From positions 310,001-374,000 of the forward strand of contig JABTUM010000003.1 in assembly GCA_015075375.1 (NCBI GenBank): a stretch of DNA of 64,000 bases, read 5' to 3'. This DNA comes from Planctomycetota bacterium (GTDB taxonomy: Bacteria; Planctomycetota; SZUA-567; H5-PLA8). The translations under genes and the position numbers were made by a program. Positions within the stretch are counted from its first letter, which is position 1. Each line of letters begins with the position of its first letter. Below are positions 25,178 to 33,238 of this stretch, one piece after another. The notes below the pieces were generated by a model. That model was not told where the DNA came from, made no database searches, and saw only the letters and a program-made list of their open reading frames with translations.

Positions 25178-25931
25178 CCGTCCGATACAGGAAGAGCACC
25201 AAATCGTCCCCGCGCGCGGACGCGGTGCCGTCGGCAAGACGGCCGGCCGTGCGATCGCGGGGCGCATCCAGCACACCGTCCGCGCCGGCCGATACCAGAC
25301 GCGCGTACTTCAACTGCTTCTCGACACTCGGCGACCCGAAGACCGCGACGGGGGGCACTTGCAGCACGATCGGGTTGCCCCACGGATCTCCGCACGCCAA
25401 ATCCTCGTCCTGGCCGTACCAGGCCTCGCCCGAGGATCCGTAAAATCCGCGCGCCTGAAAGCTGCCCGTAAAGCGCGGATGCAGGTGCGCCGCTGCGGGA
25501 AATACCGTCGGCGGCTCCGGTCGGCTTTCATTCTGGATCGCACCTCCGCCTTGCGCGTACGGTCCGCGCCAGCCGCGTTGCGTAGCCGGGTCGAAGGGCG
25601 GATAGCCCGCGCCGTTCCCGAACAGATCGCTCAGGCGCAGCACCGCCGGGTCGAATCCCGGCAGAAATTTGAGATCTTGTATTAAGCCCGGCGCACCGGC
25701 GCTTCCGGCAAGGCTTCCGCGCAACTCCTGCAAGGTGGTTCGCGCCACCGTCAGCTCTGCCTGATCTTCGATATCTCCAAAGCTGACCACCACCATCCCG
25801 GCCACCGCGGCCAGGATCGCGACCACAAGGCTCAATTCGAACAGCGTAAACCCGCGAACGCGCCGAGCGCGCGGGCGGGCAGACCGATCATTCCCTCGAC
25901 CTCGTGGCGGCATGGGCCGCTCCTTATGCAC
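25158..25931 (-). CDS. Type II secretion pseudopilin (257 aa)
   Basis: A basic leader ending Arg-Gly is followed by Phe-Thr-Leu-Phe-Glu-Leu-Ser-Leu-Val-Val-Ala-Ile-Leu, the prepilin N-methylation motif (Glu5 present). The body contains Trp-Arg-Gly-Pro-Tyr and Gly-Asp-Pro-Trp-Gly-Asn-Pro, like the next gene. Met at residue 7 is an alternative start. This is the first gene of the tightly coupled secretion block; a Fur-like box lies about 130 bases upstream (26061-26078). Confidence 0.85.
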   Translation of the reverse strand: MHKERPMPPRGRGNDRSARPRARRVRGFTLFELSLVVAILAAVAGMVVVSFGDIEDQAELTVARTTLQELRGSLAGSAGAPGLIQDLKFLPGFDPAVLRLSDLFGNGAGYPPFDPATQRGWRGPYAQGGGAIQNESRPEPPTVFPAAAHLHPRFTGSFQARGFYGSSGEAWYGQDEDLACGDPWGNPIVLQVPPVAVFGSPSVEKQLKYARLVSAGADGVLDAPRDRTAGRLADGTASARGDDLVLFLYRTDAYEPE

Positions 25932-26060
25932 GATCCCAAACGCCGCCGGCCCGCTTGCTGCGGGCCGGAGCGGCGCGACCCGACTTACACGAGCGCAGTG
26001 CTTCGCTCACGAACGGCATCCATTCTTGATACAGTAATATCAATAGCGGCGCATGATCTT

Positions 26061-26078
26061 TTAATAATCTATTATCAT
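26061..26078. promoter_or_regulatory. Fur-like iron box upstream of the secretion operon
   Basis: TTAATAATCTATTATCAT contains AATAAT and ATTATCA half-sites separated by about two bases, close to the Fur pattern TGATAATNATTATCA. It is embedded in an AT-rich 60-base stretch (26025-26085) within GC-rich DNA, in the promoter region of the pseudopilin gene at 25931. One base of extra spacing lowers confidence. Confidence 0.45.
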
Positions 26079-26199
26079 TTAATTCCGGCCTCACCGCACG
26101 CCCTGCAAATGCACAGACTGCGTACGGCATCCGGCCGTACGCAGTCGCGCATTCAAGCAAGTACCATCGAGCCATCGACGGTTCTCGGTCCACCTACCG

Positions 26200-27021
26200 T
26201 TATCCCTGCCGACCACCGTCCGGCAGCGACTCGTTGAACTGCTGGATCGAGTAGTCCGGATAGCGGCCGTAGCTGTCGGTGACCATGCATAAGGTCGGGC
26301 GTTCGCCGTTGGCGTAGATTTTGAAGATCGCGATGTAGCGCCCGTAATACTTACCGTCACAGCCGGGATAAATCGGTGCTTGGAGCGTGGTTTTGCCGAT
26401 GGCCGAATTCGACGGCCCGAAGCCCAGCGCCACCAGCCGCTCGCTTGCCGGGGGTACGCCAGCGGTTGCAGGATAGATCGCCTTGGCCACCACCGAGCCC
26501 GATTGAACTTCCGCGACCGTCATTCCGCTGGCCAGGGCCCTCGACGTCGTGGCGCTGTTGTTCGAGTTCGTTACCGCATAGCTGTGGTCCATCACGAAGT
26601 CGAAGCCGCCTCGGGAGAACGAGCGATACCACTGCGCGCCTCCAGAAACATTCGAAACCGTGCCGGCCGCCAGATCGGCATACAAGGAAGGACCGCTGAT
26701 CGGCAATCCCGTGAGTTGCTCCGACTCGTTCGCCGGGGCGTCCGTACCCGAATAGTCTTTGGCCGGATCGTAAATGTCCGGAGTGGACTCCGTGGTTACC
26801 AGCGAATCCATATACTGCGGGTAGCGCTTTAACTGCACGAAATGCAGTTGGATGTTATTCGCTACGTCCTGGGCATTCTTCGCCGTCGCTGCCATGTCGG
26901 CAGACCGGCCCAGCATCGCTACTTGCGGAATGACAAGCCCAGCGATCGCCGCCAGAATTACCAGCACCATCACCAACTCGATTAACGTAAAGCCACCCGG
27001 CCTCCTGCGAATCTTGCTCAT
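26200..27021 (-). CDS. Pseudopilin-like protein (273 aa)
   Basis: GGAGGT precedes the start. Arg-Arg-Pro-Gly-Gly then Phe-Thr-Leu-Ile-Glu-Leu-Val-Met-Val-Leu-Val-Ile-Leu is a prepilin leader with Glu5. The globular domain resembles the product of 30940-31719: both share a Leu-Tyr-Ala-(Asp/Ser)-Leu segment, an (X)-Asp-His-Ser central motif, Ala-Glu-(Val/Leu), and Leu-Val-(Ala/Cys)-Phe/Leu-Gly-(Phe/Ile)-Gly-Pro, with Cys residues near the end. It is separated by about 270 bases from the main secretion operon and stands next to the heme operon. A minor pseudopilin or a pilus-borne binding protein is likely. Confidence 0.8.
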   Translation of the reverse strand: MSKIRRRPGGFTLIELVMVLVILAAIAGLVIPQVAMLGRSADMAATAKNAQDVANNIQLHFVQLKRYPQYMDSLVTTESTPDIYDPAKDYSGTDAPANESEQLTGLPISGPSLYADLAAGTVSNVSGGAQWYRSFSRGGFDFVMDHSYAVTNSNNSATTSRALASGMTVAEVQSGSVVAKAIYPATAGVPPASERLVALGFGPSNSAIGKTTLQAPIYPGCDGKYYGRYIAIFKIYANGERPTLCMVTDSYGRYPDYSIQQFNESLPDGGRQG

Positions 27022-27388
27022 CCGAACCTCCCGACCAAACGGTCTTCTGTAAGGCCGCGCGAAGCGTCACTCACCCGGCTCTCCGGGGAAATGACGCTTT
27101 CACGCGCAGCCTTGGGCCGGGAGAGACCCGCGCAAAGATCAAACCAACCGATAATTCCATTATTGAAGGGTTCCGCGGACGCCGACATAAGCCCAGAGTG
27201 AGTATTCAGTTGAAACAAGGATTCGATTAGCGCAAAGTCCTTAGCGACTTGCAGCGGGAGCCCGCGCGAGCAGCGTTTGCAGCCGCCCTGAGTACAGCTT
27301 TCGTACATGCGCAGTCGTTCATTTCGCTTCCGGCAAGGTGCCGAAGACTGTGCAAAAGCGGGGGGTGAGGTAGTCTCTCGCGAGCTCA
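27022..27388. other. Gap between pseudopilin and heme operon
   Basis: It lies downstream of hmuV and upstream of the pseudopilin gene, both read leftwards, so it should carry the pseudopilin promoter. A 131-codon frame on the minus strand covers it, but overlaps hmuV, is Ser/Arg-rich and has no family look, so I regard it as spurious. No clear Fur box seen. Confidence 0.35.
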
Positions 27389-28186
27389 TCATGACGCCTG
27401 GGAAAAGACGCATGGTTTATTCGTGCACGGATTGACGCCTAATTTCAGTGGCCAGCCAAAAAGCTCGGAAAGTACGCGGGCAGCTTCCTCAGGCTGAGAC
27501 GGGCAAACGGACAACGTACGCCCGGGAGCCAACAACACCCATTCGTCGGCGTACTCGAAGGCCAAATTCAGATCGTGAAGTACAGCCAGCACCGCGACGC
27601 CCTCTGCACAAAGGCGCTTGGCGATGCGCAGACTGGCATGCTGATGTTGCAGATCGAGATTGTTCACCGGCTCGTCAAGGAGCAGACAGCGCGCGCGGCC
27701 GGATGAGCCGTCGTCGGGCGGCTCCCAGATCTGAGCCAAGGCGCGCGCCAGATGGACGCGCTGTTTTTCACCTCCCGAAAGCGTCAGATAATGGCGTTCG
27801 GCCAGCATTCCGGCCCCGACGGCGTGCAGGGCTTCGACGGCGATCGCGAAATCCCGGCGCGCTTCGCGGCCGTGATGGTGCGGCTGCCGGCCCATGAGAA
27901 CCACTTCGAGTGCGCGGAAATTGAACGTGAGCAGCGACTCTTGGCTCAAAACAGCCCTGCGGCGAGCCAGCGCATTACGGTCCCAGTGCTGCAACGGCAC
28001 TCCCAAAGCGCGCACTTCGCCCGCGTGAGGCCGCCAGACGCCAGACAAAATTTTAATCAGCGACGACTTGCCCGCACCGTTGGGTCCCAGGATTGCCAAG
28101 AAACGGCCCGACGTCAGCGCGAGATTCACGTCCCGAAGCACCTCGCGCTCGCCCAGACGCAATCCCACGCCGATGCACTCAAGCAT
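27389..28186 (-). CDS. hmuV: Heme ABC transporter ATP-binding protein
   Basis: The 265-residue ABC ATPase has Walker A Gly-Pro-Asn-Gly-Ala-Gly-Lys-Ser-Ser (33-41), signature Leu-Ser-Gly-Gly-Glu-Lys-Gln, Walker B Cys-Leu-Leu-Leu-Asp-Glu-Pro and the switch His in Val-Leu-His-Asp-Leu-Asn-Leu. The Val-Leu-Met-Gly-Arg-Gln-Pro-His region is typical of HmuV/FecE-type hemin or siderophore importers. It overlaps hmuU by eight bases; with hmuT and a heme-degrading enzyme in the same operon, heme is the likely substrate. Confidence 0.92.
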   Translation of the reverse strand: MLECIGVGLRLGEREVLRDVNLALTSGRFLAILGPNGAGKSSLIKILSGVWRPHAGEVRALGVPLQHWDRNALARRRAVLSQESLLTFNFRALEVVLMGRQPHHHGREARRDFAIAVEALHAVGAGMLAERHYLTLSGGEKQRVHLARALAQIWEPPDDGSSGRARCLLLDEPVNNLDLQHQHASLRIAKRLCAEGVAVLAVLHDLNLAFEYADEWVLLAPGRTLSVCPSQPEEAARVLSELFGWPLKLGVNPCTNKPCVFSQAS

Positions 28187-29285
28187 AAAGGCCTCCGGTG
28201 TCGCGCTTGAGCAGCAACCACAGGAAGAACGGAGCGCCCAGAAGTGCCGTCAGGATCCCAATGGGAATCTCGGCGGGCGGGTGAAGCGACCTGGCGGCCA
28301 CATCGGCGCCCAGCAGCAGCATGCCGCCCAACAGGATGCTGCATGGGGTCAAGCGCCGGTGGTCCGGGCCCAGCATCAGGCGTACCAGATGCGGGACCAC
28401 CAACCCGACGAACCCGATGCCGCCGGTCATCGCCACCGAAGCACCCACCGCCACCGCAACGACGACCATCAGACGCGTCTTAAGCCCCTCGACATCCGTG
28501 CCCAGACAAACGGCCTCTTGCTCGCCCAGCAGCAGACTATTGAGCTTCTGCGACCAGCGTGGAATCAGGAACAGGCTCAAGACCATCAGCGGCCCGGCCA
28601 GCGCCAGCGCATCCCAGCTCGCCGCGCCCAAAGAGCCCAAGCCCCAGAACTGAATGGTGCGAAGCTGCTGGTCGTCGGCGAGATAGATCAGCACCCCGAT
28701 GGCCGCGCCTGAAAGTGCGCCGATGGCGACGCCGGCCAGCAACAGCGTTCCCATCGCGGTCCGGCCGCCGCGGCGCGCGATCGCGTAAACGATCAGGGAC
28801 GTCGCCAGCGCTCCGCCAAACGCGGCCACCGGCAGCGTAAACTTACCAAACGCCGCGAAGCGCGGCCCGAACATCGAACTTCCCAGCACGATGGCGAAGG
28901 TCGCCGCGAGTGCCGCGCCGCCGCTGACCCCGATCAAGCCCGGATCGGCCAGCGGGTTGCGAAAGAGCCCCTGCATGGCCGCGCCGGATACCGCCAGAGC
29001 GCCGCCCACGAGAACAGCCATCACCGCACGCGGCAATCGGATGTGCGCCACGATGTACGCATGCAGACCGCTCTCGGCAGAGAGGTTCCCGAATCCCAGG
29101 GCATTCCAAAGCGCTTCCAGCACCTTTCCGGGCGGAATGAACTTCGGGCCGACGCCCACCGCCAGCACGAACATGCAAGCGAGCCCCGTGCCCAACACCG
29201 CGAGGCACAGTGCGTACCGGCGCCGAAACGGGAGCGCTATAGCCCACGCCGCGTCTTCGCGCAGCGCCGGAGCCGCGTCATTCAC
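28179..29285 (-). CDS. hmuU: Heme ABC transporter permease (FecCD family)
   Basis: The 368-residue protein has about ten membrane helices and FecCD/BtuC-family blocks: Leu-Arg-Leu-Pro-Arg (here His-Ile-Arg-Leu-Pro-Arg-Ala), Gly-Ala-Ala-Met-Gln-Gly-Leu-Phe-Arg-Asn-Pro-Leu-Ala-Asp-Pro, and near the C terminus Gly-Gly-Ile-Gly-Phe-Val-Gly-Leu-Val-Val-Pro-His-Leu-Val-Arg. It starts at GTG 29285, overlapping the end of hmuT. It forms the inner-membrane channel of the heme importer with HmuV. Confidence 0.94.
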   Translation of the reverse strand: MNDAAPALREDAAWAIALPFRRRYALCLAVLGTGLACMFVLAVGVGPKFIPPGKVLEALWNALGFGNLSAESGLHAYIVAHIRLPRAVMAVLVGGALAVSGAAMQGLFRNPLADPGLIGVSGGAALAATFAIVLGSSMFGPRFAAFGKFTLPVAAFGGALATSLIVYAIARRGGRTAMGTLLLAGVAIGALSGAAIGVLIYLADDQQLRTIQFWGLGSLGAASWDALALAGPLMVLSLFLIPRWSQKLNSLLLGEQEAVCLGTDVEGLKTRLMVVVAVAVGASVAMTGGIGFVGLVVPHLVRLMLGPDHRRLTPCSILLGGMLLLGADVAARSLHPPAEIPIGILTALLGAPFFLWLLLKRDTGGLYA

Positions 29286-30330
29286 GAAAGCGTTCCTCGA
29301 TCTTGCGGAACCACGGCGCCGATCGGGATGCCGGTAGTTCGAGGTCGGGATGAACGAGCTTTGCGAATTCGTGCGCCATCTCGCCCACGCGCGGACCGCC
29401 CGCCAGAAAACGGATGCCGTCGACGAAGATTACGCGCTTGGTTTGCCCGGCGGGCGTGCGGTCGAGTCCGTGCAGCTTCAACAACTCGTCAGTGGTGCCG
29501 AAGGCCTGATGCTCGGAGCGCGTGGCGGCCACCAGAAGTTCGGGCCCCGCTTCCAGCACCGCTTCTTTCGAAAGCGGCTTCCAGTTCTCGAGATGCCCCG
29601 CCACATTAGGCAGGTTCGCCAACTTGAAGAATTCGTCGGCGCCCGTGCCACCGCCTCCGGCGGTCAATTTGTCCTCGGACGGATTGAAGATAAAGAGCGC
29701 CTTCGGCCCAAGGCGCGAGGCGAGCGCGTGGCGCACGGCTTCGAGATCGGCTTCCACCGCCGCGGCCAGTTCCTTGCCCCGATCAGGCACTTCAAGCGCG
29801 GCGCCCACGGCTTCGATCAAGTCGAGCATCGCGGGAAAGGATTTATTCTGCTTTTCGCCCGGCAAGTCGATTAAGGGAACCCCCGAAGCGCGCAATTGCT
29901 CCAGAGCTTCCGGCGGGCCGCCTTCAACGGTATTCAGAATCAGCGTGGGGTTGAGGCTGAGCAGCCCTTCGGCGGAAAGCCGGCGCACGTAGCCGATACT
30001 CGGCTTCTTCGCCACCACGGCCGGCCATTTCGCGGTGCTGTCGGCGGCGATAATTCGATCGCCGAAGCCCAGCGCGTACATGATCTCCGTCACGGCGCCG
30101 TCCGTGGCGACGATGCGGCTGAGATCCAGACGGGGAGATGGGGCGGCGTGAGCCGGCGCAGACGGCGCCGCCGGAGCGGATACCAGGGGTGGAGCCACGG
30201 CGGCGGTAGGGGAACCGCCGCCGGGCTCCTGAGCCGACCGGGCTTGCGCCAGACCCGGCAGCCCATGGTAGATCACGCCGCCCACCACAACGATCACGAT
30301 CAAAGCGGCGGCGATTTTGAACGCTTTCAT
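29278..30330 (-). CDS. hmuT: Heme ABC transporter periplasmic binding protein
   Basis: The 350-residue protein has an N-terminal hydrophobic signal/anchor (residues 6-25), a Pro/Ala-rich linker (30-70), and a class III substrate-binding fold beginning Ser-Arg-Ile-Val-Ala-Thr-Asp-Gly-Ala-Val-Thr-Glu-Ile-Met-Tyr-Ala-Leu-Gly, the signature of hemin-binding proteins of the HmuT/ShuT type. No lipobox Cys is visible, so it may be held by an uncleaved N-terminal helix. Its start overlaps the stop of the heme-degrading enzyme gene (ATGA). Confidence 0.9.
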   Translation of the reverse strand: MKAFKIAAALIVIVVVGGVIYHGLPGLAQARSAQEPGGGSPTAAVAPPLVSAPAAPSAPAHAAPSPRLDLSRIVATDGAVTEIMYALGFGDRIIAADSTAKWPAVVAKKPSIGYVRRLSAEGLLSLNPTLILNTVEGGPPEALEQLRASGVPLIDLPGEKQNKSFPAMLDLIEAVGAALEVPDRGKELAAAVEADLEAVRHALASRLGPKALFIFNPSEDKLTAGGGGTGADEFFKLANLPNVAGHLENWKPLSKEAVLEAGPELLVAATRSEHQAFGTTDELLKLHGLDRTPAGQTKRVIFVDGIRFLAGGPRVGEMAHEFAKLVHPDLELPASRSAPWFRKIEERFRE

Positions 30331-30815
30331 GCTTGCACCGTCTCGCTCACCGCATGCTTGACCAACACCACGTCGTAGCCCGAAGCCTGAGCGCGAACCA
30401 TGCCGCCTTTGGCCTCACGATTGGCGCAGGCTTGGCCCTTCGCCTCGTCTTGCGCGCATGCGGCGGCTTGCGGGCCTTCGGCCTGGCCCTTGGCGCTCGC
30501 CGCACCCTGCATGTGGTTCGAGCCTTCCGCCTTGGCGTGACCTTTGCCGTGGTGGCCATGTGCCTTCTTGAACGCATCGCTTTGCGTCCAATCCTGGAAG
30601 TGCCGTTGCGACTCCCAGCGCGTCATGACCAGAAACTCCTCGTTCGTGTCGGCCTGCTCGCCCGTTTCGGCGTTGCGTCCTTGCCACGTGCGGCGGAGCA
30701 GCTCGAAGCCCAATAAGCCGGGCTGGCCCTTCAGACCTTCCGTGGCGGCAAAGCGCTGGATCAGGCCCTCGCCCTTGCCTGCTTCGACCACGATGCGATT
30801 GACGGCGATAAACAT
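30327..30815 (-). CDS. IsdG-type heme-degrading monooxygenase with low-complexity insert
   Basis: The 162-residue protein belongs to the antibiotic-biosynthesis-monooxygenase/IsdG fold. It has Val-Asn-Arg-Ile (Asn6), Glu-Phe-Leu-Val-Met-Thr-Arg-Trp-Glu-Ser, Asp-Trp (Trp76) and Phe-Lys-Lys-Ala-His (His86). These match the Asn/Trp/His catalytic triad of IsdG, including the ten-residue Trp-His spacing. Family members are about 105-120 residues. Here residues 87-146 form a His/Ala/Lys/Gly/Gln-rich insert with two Cys before the final strand (Tyr-Asp-Val-Val-Leu-Val). It is the first gene of the hmu operon, so imported heme would be opened to release iron. Confidence 0.85.
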   Translation of the reverse strand: MFIAVNRIVVEAGKGEGLIQRFAATEGLKGQPGLLGFELLRRTWQGRNAETGEQADTNEEFLVMTRWESQRHFQDWTQSDAFKKAHGHHGKGHAKAEGSNHMQGAASAKGQAEGPQAAACAQDEAKGQACANREAKGGMVRAQASGYDVVLVKHAVSETVQA

Positions 30816-30897
30816 GAACGTCTCTCCTTGGGGGTTGCAGTCCGAGGCCTGCCCGCACCACGCGGGCCGTTGTGGCGTACCAAAGACATAGGGGAGA

Positions 30898-30929
30898 CCG
30901 GAGCGGAACCGCGATGCGGCCCGCTCCGG
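30898..30929. terminator. Hairpin after the 30940 pseudopilin gene
   Basis: CCGGAGCGG (30898-30906) pairs perfectly with CCGCTCCGG (30921-30929). It lies ten bases past the pseudopilin stop in the direction of transcription and before the hmu operon, so it probably separates the two units. It lacks a strong T tract. Confidence 0.5.
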
Positions 30930-30939
30930 CGCGATCCGG

Positions 30940-31719
30940 CTACTCCGGCGTGCTCGTGTAATAGCCCTTCAGGCGGCCGGTCACGTCGTTGCCCAGCGGA
31001 TCGATGACGGCCTTAAGCTGGCACTTAATCGCTGTTTCAGAGATCGCCATAACTGCCACGTAGCGACAATAATGAGTGGAAGGATTCACGGGACCGACGC
31101 CAGCACAAAGTGCCGGCGCCGCCATGGTCGTGCCAACTGCCGTGCACTTCGGGCCAATGCCAAAACAAACCAAGCGAACACCGGCAGGAACTCCACCCGG
31201 ATACAGCTTGTTTCTGACCGAGGTAGAGGTCAATTCAGCGACATTAAACGCTGCGGTGCCGTCAACGATTCGGGCTACGGTCGCACTATCGCTGAACTCG
31301 GTGGAGGTAAGACTATGGTCATACAGCACGAAAAAGCCGGAGCTATTGGACTCCAGTCCATGAACCAGACTGGCATAAAGCGAAGGGGCCGGCGGGCCAG
31401 GCGGAGGTGGTGTGATCGAAAGCGGAGTCATCCAACTGGTGCCGCCATGCGTGAAAATTTTCCCGTAAACGGCTCCCGTCGTATCCAAAAGGGAATCGAA
31501 CTGATGCGGATAAGTTCCCTTTACGGTTTTAAACAGTTGAAGGTTGCCGAACGTCTCCTCCATCGCGGCCGCGCCGCTGGCCGACTCGGCGGACGACTTC
31601 AGGAAGTCAACGCGCGGGATTATGAGTCCGGCGAGCGCCGCGAGAATCGCGAGCACCACAACCAACTCGATGAGCGTGAACCCGCTGGCAATGCGGCGAG
31701 CGGTGGATGTGAACGGCAT
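30940..31719 (-). CDS. Pseudopilin-like protein next to the heme operon (259 aa)
   Basis: GGAGGT precedes ATG 31719. The leader Ala-Arg-Arg-Ile-Ala-Ser-Gly then Phe-Thr-Leu-Ile-Glu-Leu-Val-Val-Val-Leu-Ala-Ile-Leu is a prepilin signal with Glu5. The globular part parallels the protein of 26200-27021 (shared Tyr-Pro-(His/Gln), Leu-Tyr-Ala, Tyr/Met-Asp-His-Ser and Gly-Ile/Phe-Gly-Pro segments) and has five Cys in its C-terminal half. It is outside the main secretion operon and adjacent to heme genes, so it may be a specialised pseudopilin or a pilin-anchored binding protein. Confidence 0.8.
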   Translation of the reverse strand: MPFTSTARRIASGFTLIELVVVLAILAALAGLIIPRVDFLKSSAESASGAAAMEETFGNLQLFKTVKGTYPHQFDSLLDTTGAVYGKIFTHGGTSWMTPLSITPPPPGPPAPSLYASLVHGLESNSSGFFVLYDHSLTSTEFSDSATVARIVDGTAAFNVAELTSTSVRNKLYPGGVPAGVRLVCFGIGPKCTAVGTTMAAPALCAGVGPVNPSTHYCRYVAVMAISETAIKCQLKAVIDPLGNDVTGRLKGYYTSTPE

Positions 31720-31938
31720 GACGGTAACCTCCAGACCTGGCGCCCCTTCGTCCGCATCGGACGCAAAAAGGGTCGCGCCAATACCACTACAGGTTTGGAG
31801 TTCTGCACCTCGAATCGCGCGCACCGGACATCCGGCGCGAACTCGCGAACACGAAGACAGGGGGCCTTCCGTCGACCGGAACGCACCCCAAGGCCAGGCT
31901 GCCTCACAGCCCCGCCGGGAAGACCGCTCTACGCAGTG

Positions 31939-32217
31939 CTACTCTTCCGTCGTGACGCGGCGCTCACCCAGAGCCGAATGGGCGCCGCGAGAAGCTTTTG
32001 CTTCCACCACGAACCGGTATTCCTTGCCGCACGAAAGAATCACTTCCTTGCGGCCCTTGCTCAGCCAGCGCACCGCAATGCGAATCTCGCCAAAGCCCGA
32101 GTGCGAGTAGACGTCTTCCAGCAACTCCGACAAGCGCGACCACACCGGCGCCAACTCGGGCGAAGTCGGCTCGTCCACCGAGGCGTCCACTCGATGCGGG
32201 CCGCTGGACCTTGACAC
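31939..32217 (-). CDS. Small conserved-looking hypothetical protein (92 aa)
   Basis: The product is soluble and charged, with a central segment of alternating residues (Glu-Ile-Arg-Ile-Ala-Val-Arg-Trp then Lys-Glu-Val-Ile-Leu-Ser-Cys-Gly-Lys-Glu-Tyr-Arg-Phe-Val-Val-Glu) predicting a small beta domain with one Cys. It is transcribed divergently from hutX across a region with Fur-like boxes, which suggests iron control. I recognise no family. Confidence 0.6.
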   Translation of the reverse strand: MSRSSGPHRVDASVDEPTSPELAPVWSRLSELLEDVYSHSGFGEIRIAVRWLSKGRKEVILSCGKEYRFVVEAKASRGAHSALGERRVTTEE

Positions 32218-32308
32218 GCGCGCTCCTTAAGTGGCTATTGCTACGTCGAAATACCAAGTTGATCGGATAAGATTAAATCTCAAATAGGATCCACATTCAA
32301 TACATATT

Positions 32309-32323
32309 TGAGAATAATTTGCA
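32309..32323. promoter_or_regulatory. Weak Fur-like box
   Basis: TGAGAATAATTTGCA has a good left half (TGAGAAT) and a poor right half. It lies in the divergent promoter region about 90 bases from the start of the small gene at 32217, and upstream of the stronger box at 32403. Confidence 0.35.
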
Positions 32324-32402
32324 TATTTATGACAATGACGCCACTCAGGGGCAGGCATATCCAAAACGCGTCAAGGGTTACAGAAAGCTTTTGGTATAAT
32401 CA

Positions 32403-32417
32403 TGATAATTATTCTCA
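32403..32417. promoter_or_regulatory. Fur box upstream of hutX
   Basis: TGATAATTATTCTCA is a 7-1-7 inverted repeat matching the Fur pattern TGATAATNATTATCA at 13 of 14 defined positions. It lies 86 bases before the hutX start, so iron-bound Fur should repress hutX and possibly the divergent small gene. Confidence 0.75.
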
Positions 32418-32502
32418 TCTATGGTTGACTTCTGCTGTGCCGCTGAGCTAGATTTCCAGCCACTTGCGCCCAACCGAAAAGCTTTCCATAAAGGAGCAGA
32501 CC

Positions 32503-33033
32503 ATGCAGACCGTATTACCGCTCGAAACCGAAATTAGAGAACGGGTGCTGAAAGAGTTCGAGAAAAATCCGCGCGCGATGACGCCCTCGATCGCACGTAC
32601 GTTAGGGATCGGCGAAGTTCACGTCATCCGCCACATGCCAAACGGGAAGTCGCGCGAATTGGACATCAAGCGCTGGGAAGAACTGATCCGGAGCTTCGAA
32701 GACCTCGGCAAGGTGCACGTGATCGTGAACACGGGCGTCGTGGTCCTTGAGTGCTTTGGGCAGTTCGGAAACTTCAGCACCATGGGCGAGTGGTTCAATG
32801 TGCAGACGAGCACGATCGATATGCATATCCGGCACGTCGAGCTACACAGCGTTTTTGCCGTCGAGAAACCGGGGCATATGGACGGAGTCAATACGCTGAG
32901 TTTTCAGTTCTTCAACCGCGAAGGACAGACCGCGTTCAAGGTCTTCCTCACCTTTGGTGGCGATGCGCCGCCGGCGCCGAAAGTCGAACAGTTCAAGGCT
33001 CTTACCGAGAAGTTCCTGCTCAAACAGGACTAA
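32503..33033 (+). CDS. hutX: Heme utilization protein HutX/ChuX family
   Basis: ATG 32503 follows AAAGGAG. The 176-residue protein matches intracellular heme-binding HutX/ChuX in size and in several blocks: an N-terminal HTH-like segment (Pro-Ser-Ile-Ala-Arg-Thr-Leu-Gly-Ile), Leu-Gly-Lys-Val-His-Val-Ile-Val, a Gly-Gln-Phe-Gly-Asn-Phe segment, and Ser-Phe-Gln-Phe-Phe-Asn-Arg-Glu-Gly with Phe-Lys-Val-Phe-Leu. It would bind or traffic heme delivered by hmuTUV. A Fur box lies upstream and a strong terminator downstream, making it a single-gene unit. Confidence 0.85.
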   Translation: MQTVLPLETEIRERVLKEFEKNPRAMTPSIARTLGIGEVHVIRHMPNGKSRELDIKRWEELIRSFEDLGKVHVIVNTGVVVLECFGQFGNFSTMGEWFNVQTSTIDMHIRHVELHSVFAVEKPGHMDGVNTLSFQFFNREGQTAFKVFLTFGGDAPPAPKVEQFKALTEKFLLKQD

Positions 33034-33064
33034 GTGCGCCTTGGCGGACGGAAAGTTGTGCTTA

Positions 33065-33101
33065 AGGGGCTGCGAACGATGCGTTCGCAGCCCCTGCTTT
33101 T
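33065..33101 (+). terminator. Strong intrinsic terminator after hutX
   Basis: A perfect 13-bp GC-rich stem (33065-33077 with 33083-33095), a five-base loop and a following GCTTTT tract lie 32 bases after the hutX stop. Confidence 0.9.
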
Positions 33102-33238
33102 AAAGGTATTCACGCTCTAAGATTAAGTTCCTGGAACCTCAATATCCGGCTGCCGATCGTGAGATCCACAATTTAAATCAGTTCTTGGCAGTCTTACCTG
33201 TCGCGAGCAATGCTCCTTTGTAATGAGAACTGTTCTTG

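Noticed and set aside
27018..27413. 131-codon minus-strand frame between hmuV and the pseudopilin
   Set aside because: Overlaps the end of hmuV, Ser/Arg-rich, no motif; most likely chance.
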